Shown here one piece after another: positions 60,936 through 64,000 of a stretch of DNA of 64,000 bases; the first letter of the stretch is position 1, and each line of letters begins with the position of its first letter. Below the pieces are notes generated by a model. The model had not been told where the DNA came from, did not search any database, and saw only the letters and a program-made list of their open reading frames with translations. Both the position numbers and the translations under genes were made by a program. This DNA comes from Dialister sp900541485 (GTDB lineage: Bacteria; Bacillota; Negativicutes; Veillonellales; Dialisteraceae): contig OZ221974.1 of assembly GCA_965119665.1 (NCBI GenBank), positions 1,116,001 through 1,180,000 of the forward strand, in the 5' to 3' direction.

Positions 60936-61555
60936 ACGAATCCGTCAGAAAAACAAAATATTTGACAGAAGCGGCCGCCGCGACAGCGATAGCGTCCATT
61001 CTGGTTTTATTAAAATTACTGGCTCCCTTTTTGGTTTTTGTGACCATGATTGCCGCGGCAATTCCGATTGCCGTCATCTGTGATTTCCACGGCATGAAGT
61101 GGGGGGCAGGTACATCGGCGGCCGTGGTGGCAGTTGTCACCATGACGGGCGGACCGGAAATAGGACTCACCACTGCTTTTTACGCAGGAGCTCTCGGTAT
61201 GGCTATGGGATACGGGTTCAGACATAAATTATCCTATAAAAAAACAATCTGTCTCACCGCTCTTGCCTATATCGTGGAAATGACGTATAAAATTATATTT
61301 TCCATTTACGTTCTCGGTATCGCCGATGCACTTTCGGGAGCGATAGAGCGTTTCACCGCCTTTATCGGCTGGATATGGAAACCTTTGGCAACGGTTTTAG
61401 GTTATGATCCCGATCCGGGAAAGGCGACTCTTACCACGTCGGGCATGGTCATGGTAGGTCTGGTTTTCGTGCTTAATGCATTTTGCTATGCCTATCTGAA
61501 TGTAGAAATCGGATCGGATATACTGAAACGCCTGAAAAACGGGATGAGAGGGTAA
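60932..61555 (+). CDS. DUF2232 membrane protein (YybS-like)
   Basis: 207 residues with five to six membrane helices; residues 10-60 and 65-110 are very hydrophobic and Ala/Gly-rich, ending in a helix near 160-190. The pattern AAAATAIASILVLLKLLAPFLVFVTMIAAAIPIAVICDFHG is similar to DUF2232/YybS proteins, which in Bacillus lie near rplI and dnaC. Transport of a small ligand has been suggested for the family but not shown. It overlaps GIY-YIG by 4 bases (ATGA). Confidence 0.7.
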   Translation: MNESVRKTKYLTEAAAATAIASILVLLKLLAPFLVFVTMIAAAIPIAVICDFHGMKWGAGTSAAVVAVVTMTGGPEIGLTTAFYAGALGMAMGYGFRHKLSYKKTICLTALAYIVEMTYKIIFSIYVLGIADALSGAIERFTAFIGWIWKPLATVLGYDPDPGKATLTTSGMVMVGLVFVLNAFCYAYLNVEIGSDILKRLKNGMRG

Positions 61556-61584
61556 AATATGAAAAAAGAGAAAGAAGGTTCTAA

Positions 61585-62769
61585 ATGAAAATTGCGGTTG
61601 TGGGTATAGGGTATGTAGGATTGTCAAACGCCATTCTGTTAGCGCAACATAATGAGGTTACAGCGGTAGATATAGTTAAAGAAACAGTTAATCTAATAAA
61701 TAACCGTAAATCACCTATATCTGATAAAGAAATAGAAGACTATTTGGCTGACAAATCTTTAAAACTCAAGGCCGTGGTCAATGGGGAAGAAGCTTATCGA
61801 GAAGCAGATATAATTATAGTGGCAGTACCCACGAATTATGATCCCGATAAAAATTATTTTGACACGTCTGCCGTAGAATCTGTTTTGAGAAATATAGATG
61901 AAATCGGAACTAAAGCTACAATAATAATTAAATCTACAATTCCTATCGGATATACAGAGAAAATTAACCAAAAATACAGGAGTCTTTCCATATTATTTTC
62001 CCCTGAGTTTTTAAGGGAAGGAAAAGCTCTTTATGATAATTTATATCCCTCCCGTATCATTGTAGGAATTCCGGGCAAGGAAAAGAATCTTAAACATAAA
62101 GCAGAATTGTTTATCAGGCTTATAAAAGAAGCGGCTATTAAAACAGAAATACCGGTATTGGTTACCGGTTCAAATGAAGCAGAATCTATCAAGTTATTTT
62201 CAAATACATTTTTGGCAATCCGAGTAGCTTATTTCAATGAAATTGACACCTATGCCGAAGAAAAGGGGCTGTCGACGGAAGATATTATCCGTGGGGTGTC
62301 CTATGACCCCCGCATCGGTGATTTCTATAACAATCCTTCCTTTGGATATGGAGGCTATTGTTTACCTAAAGATACGAAACAATTACTGGCCAATTTTGAA
62401 GGAATACCGGAAAAAATGATTCGGGCTGCCGTTGAAGCCAATATAGACAGAATCAGATATATTGCAGATAAAATATGTCAGAAAAAGCCAAAACTTGTAG
62501 GAATATATCGACTGACAATGAAAAAAGAAAGTGATAATTTCCGGTCTTCGGCAATCCAAGGCGTTATTTCTGTTTTAAAAGAGCGGGGAGTCAAACTTCT
62601 TATTTATGAGCCGTTGCTTGAACAAAGAGAGTTTGACGGAATACCGGTTACCGAAGACCTTAATGAACTGAAAGAGAACTGTGATTTGGTTATCGCTAAC
62701 CGTTGGAACAAGGAATTATATGATATAGTAGAAAAGGTCTATATAAGAGATCTTTTTAAAAGAGATTGA
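61585..62769 (+). CDS. ugd: UDP-glucose/nucleotide-sugar 6-dehydrogenase
   Basis: 394 residues. The NAD-binding Rossmann motif VVGIGYVGLSNAILLA is at the N terminus, FSPEFLREGKALYDNLYPSRIIVG in the middle, and the catalytic Cys in FGYGGYCLPKDTKQL. It oxidises UDP-glucose (or a related sugar nucleotide) to the uronate, a precursor of capsule or LPS sugars. Size matches the short bacterial Ugd. The gene is richer in A and T than upstream genes and marks the border of a surface-polysaccharide locus. Confidence 0.9.
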   Translation: MKIAVVGIGYVGLSNAILLAQHNEVTAVDIVKETVNLINNRKSPISDKEIEDYLADKSLKLKAVVNGEEAYREADIIIVAVPTNYDPDKNYFDTSAVESVLRNIDEIGTKATIIIKSTIPIGYTEKINQKYRSLSILFSPEFLREGKALYDNLYPSRIIVGIPGKEKNLKHKAELFIRLIKEAAIKTEIPVLVTGSNEAESIKLFSNTFLAIRVAYFNEIDTYAEEKGLSTEDIIRGVSYDPRIGDFYNNPSFGYGGYCLPKDTKQLLANFEGIPEKMIRAAVEANIDRIRYIADKICQKKPKLVGIYRLTMKKESDNFRSSAIQGVISVLKERGVKLLIYEPLLEQREFDGIPVTEDLNELKENCDLVIANRWNKELYDIVEKVYIRDLFKRD

Positions 62770-62852
62770 TTGAAAGAAATATTGTAATGCCATAGCAGAT
62801 ATGTAGCGAACCGGCGTTTTTTGCAATGTCTTTTGTGTGTAAATATCCGGAA

Positions 62853-62892
62853 ATACTAAAAAGATGCCTTTTAAGGGGCATCTTTTTAGTAT
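62853..62892. terminator. Bidirectional terminator between ugd and the TupA-like gene
   Basis: A 14-bp stem ACTAAAAAGATGCC/GGCATCTTTTTAGT around a TTTTAAGG loop. Confidence 0.85.
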
Positions 62893-62900
62893 TTTTCTAT

Positions 62901-63793
62901 CTAAATTAAAAAATTATTATTACATTTATCCAAATCCAGCATATCACCTAATTGATAATCGTATTCCGGCGGATAAAAAGGTTCCATGCCGTTAGCAGGG
63001 AAAAATGTCAGTTCTCCAAAATAAACTTGATCTTCAATGTCGTACAAGTCAACACGGACAAAGGGGAAATTTTCAGAAAGCTTCCTTGCAATGGCTTTCA
63101 TCTCCTCAAAATGCGGAGGCATTGGAAATGTTTCATTACAGGACTTTGCCTTTTGAGAGATAGGGAGGAGATGAAAATCCATATCATAAAAAGCCTCTTT
63201 ATAAAGCCGGTCACCCATTTTATAGTCAGTCATAATATTGATTAATTTAGGGACTCCATGAAAACAGAAAAATTTGTAGTCGATAATTTTTCCATGAAGG
63301 AATTTTTCACAGATGATTCTCGGGGGAATATCCTTATATACCCATTCGCCTGCCAGATAATAATAATTTTCACCCATCCAAGTATCCAGCAGAGAAGAGG
63401 CTTCTTCCCAGTCCAGGAGTTCTTTATCCGTACATACGATTACTTTATTCGACATATGGTTTGGTTTTAAGACAAACTCATTGGGTAAATCGGAAAGTTT
63501 GATTTCATCAGAGTGCTTGTATATACCGTAAGTAGGAATAATATGCTCCTGTCCGATTATATCGGCTACTATCCCGCGGACTTTGAATTTATCGACACAA
63601 TCCGTCATAATAGGATCTCTGTAGTGTAATTTCAGCCACTGAATTTTTTCGCTGAATGTTTTCGGGTTTTCCAAGTCGGGATAAACCCCATTGCTTTTTT
63701 GAAGTCTTTCTTTAATGTGTGGATATAAAAATGCTTCATAAGAAAGGTACGTTTTCTGTGTTTCTTTTCCCTTTTAAAAAATAATTTAAACAT
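62901..63793 (-). pseudogene. TupA-like ATP-grasp protein, frameshifted near the start
   Basis: An ATG at 63793 with AGAGG begins MFKLFFKR, then the frame drifts. The protein resumes one frame off as KETQKTYLSYEAFLYPHIKERL, NGVYPDLENPKTFSEKIQWLK and the ATP-grasp body (LKPNHMSNKVIVC, ICEKFLHGKIIDYKFFCFHG, FVRVDLYDIEDQVYFGELTFFPANG) to 62901. One extra A in the minus-strand run AAAA near 63774 would join the two into a 297-residue TupA-type protein. Such proteins are found in teichuronopeptide and capsule loci. It may be a pseudogene, a phase-variable gene or a sequencing error. Confidence 0.75.
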
Positions 63794-63821
63794 GGCAGAC
63801 CTCTTTTCTGATGATTCATAT

Positions 63822-64000
63822 TTAATGTTTTTTATACGACATAATTTTTCTTTGCAGGGTTCCTATCGCTTTTATAGGGATAGAAAAGCCATTTATAATC
63901 AAGTACCTTAATAGTCCGTCAACCATCTTAAGGGGAATATCCTGATGCATGGACAAATAAGTTTTCATCCTGTCAATTTCATCGTTTGAGATAAAATCAT
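63822..64000 (-). CDS. Partial gene, C-terminal end (5' part outside window)
   Basis: A minus-strand frame open to the window edge and ending at TAA 63822-63824. It reads FISNDEIDRMKTYLSMHQDI, then LKMVDGLLRYLIINGF, and ends SYKKH. It ends 29 bases before the TupA-like start and is on the same strand, so it belongs to the polysaccharide locus. Family not recognised. Confidence 0.6.
   Translation of the reverse strand, partial: DFISNDEIDRMKTYLSMHQDIPLKMVDGLLRYLIINGFSIPIKAIGTLQRKIMSYKKH

Overview
The window looks like a chromosomal segment of an anaerobic, low-to-mid-GC Firmicute, most likely a Negativicute close to Dialister or Veillonella. The reasons are the gene repertoire (two-subunit 2-oxoacid:ferredoxin oxidoreductase, BioW/BioF biotin entry, T-box leaders, PEP synthase with CcpN-like and PSRP-type regulators, NikABCDE-like importer) and strong AGGAGG-type ribosome binding sites. 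The genus is an inference. Both window ends cut genes: a U32 peptidase at base 1 and a minus-strand gene at base 64000.

Layout. 1-6.3 kb: end of a U32 peptidase, a small DUF4911-like protein, an FMN-binding protein, pncB, then a duplicated pair of secreted-protein genes (A-B-A'-B') and a tautomerase with an unusual charged tail. 6.4-17.1 kb: a very short promoter-to-terminator transcription unit, a COG2509 oxidoreductase, purB, purA, a methyltransferase, a Fur-family regulator, a biotin operon (bioW-bioF-membrane protein) behind a BirA-like operator, dnaB and a uracil-DNA glycosylase. 17.1-21.3 kb: a secreted DUF3298-like protein and a metal-efflux locus (ArsR repressor, free HMA protein, P1B ATPase). 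21.3-27.1 kb: an AT-rich accessory island of zinc-ribbon membrane proteins, several visibly broken, with a GH3 enzyme and an XRE regulator, ending at the 3' side of a tRNA-Gly(CCC) gene. 27.3-33.8 kb: tatD, a hydrolase, korAB, a Sel1-repeat protein and a YigZ protein. 33.9-39.3 kb: a complete type II-C CRISPR-Cas system. 39.4-44.7 kb: a methionine-acquisition region with two almost identical, outward-facing Met T-box leaders, one for metQ and one for a substrate-binding protein plus mmuM, flanking pdxK and an MntR-like regulator. 44.7-51.9 kb: a ClC antiporter, a cyclodeaminase, two tRNAs, and ppsA followed by its probable transcriptional and post-translational regulators. 52.0-57.4 kb: a nickel/peptide ABC importer and a peroxiredoxin. 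57.5-58.5 kb: about 1 kb of non-coding DNA with a cluster of DnaA boxes and a GC-rich repeat-like element. 58.5-64 kb: DUF2156, Eis-like, GIY-YIG and DUF2232 genes, then the edge of a surface-polysaccharide locus (ugd, a frameshifted TupA-like gene and a partial gene).

How the genes work together. The CRISPR locus is self-contained. A tracrRNA with its own TTGACA/TATAAT promoter and terminator lies upstream of cas9-cas1-cas2. The array is read in the opposite direction, and every repeat ends in a perfect TATAAT, so each crRNA may have its own promoter. A bidirectional terminator separates cas2 from the array. The array holds nine 30-nt spacers, two of them duplicated. PEP synthase, a CcpN-like repressor and a PSRP-type regulator form a gluconeogenesis control module with three GTATAC palindromes around the ppsA promoter.

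Most unusual items: the twin Met T-boxes controlling orphan binding proteins; the A-B/A'-B' secreted cassette; the decaying zinc-ribbon island, whose lesions are mostly repairable by one base; the DnaA-box cluster without dnaA; the 42-nt RNA candidate near 6.45 kb; and the near-perfect 29-bp tandem repeat between the tracrRNA terminator and cas9.
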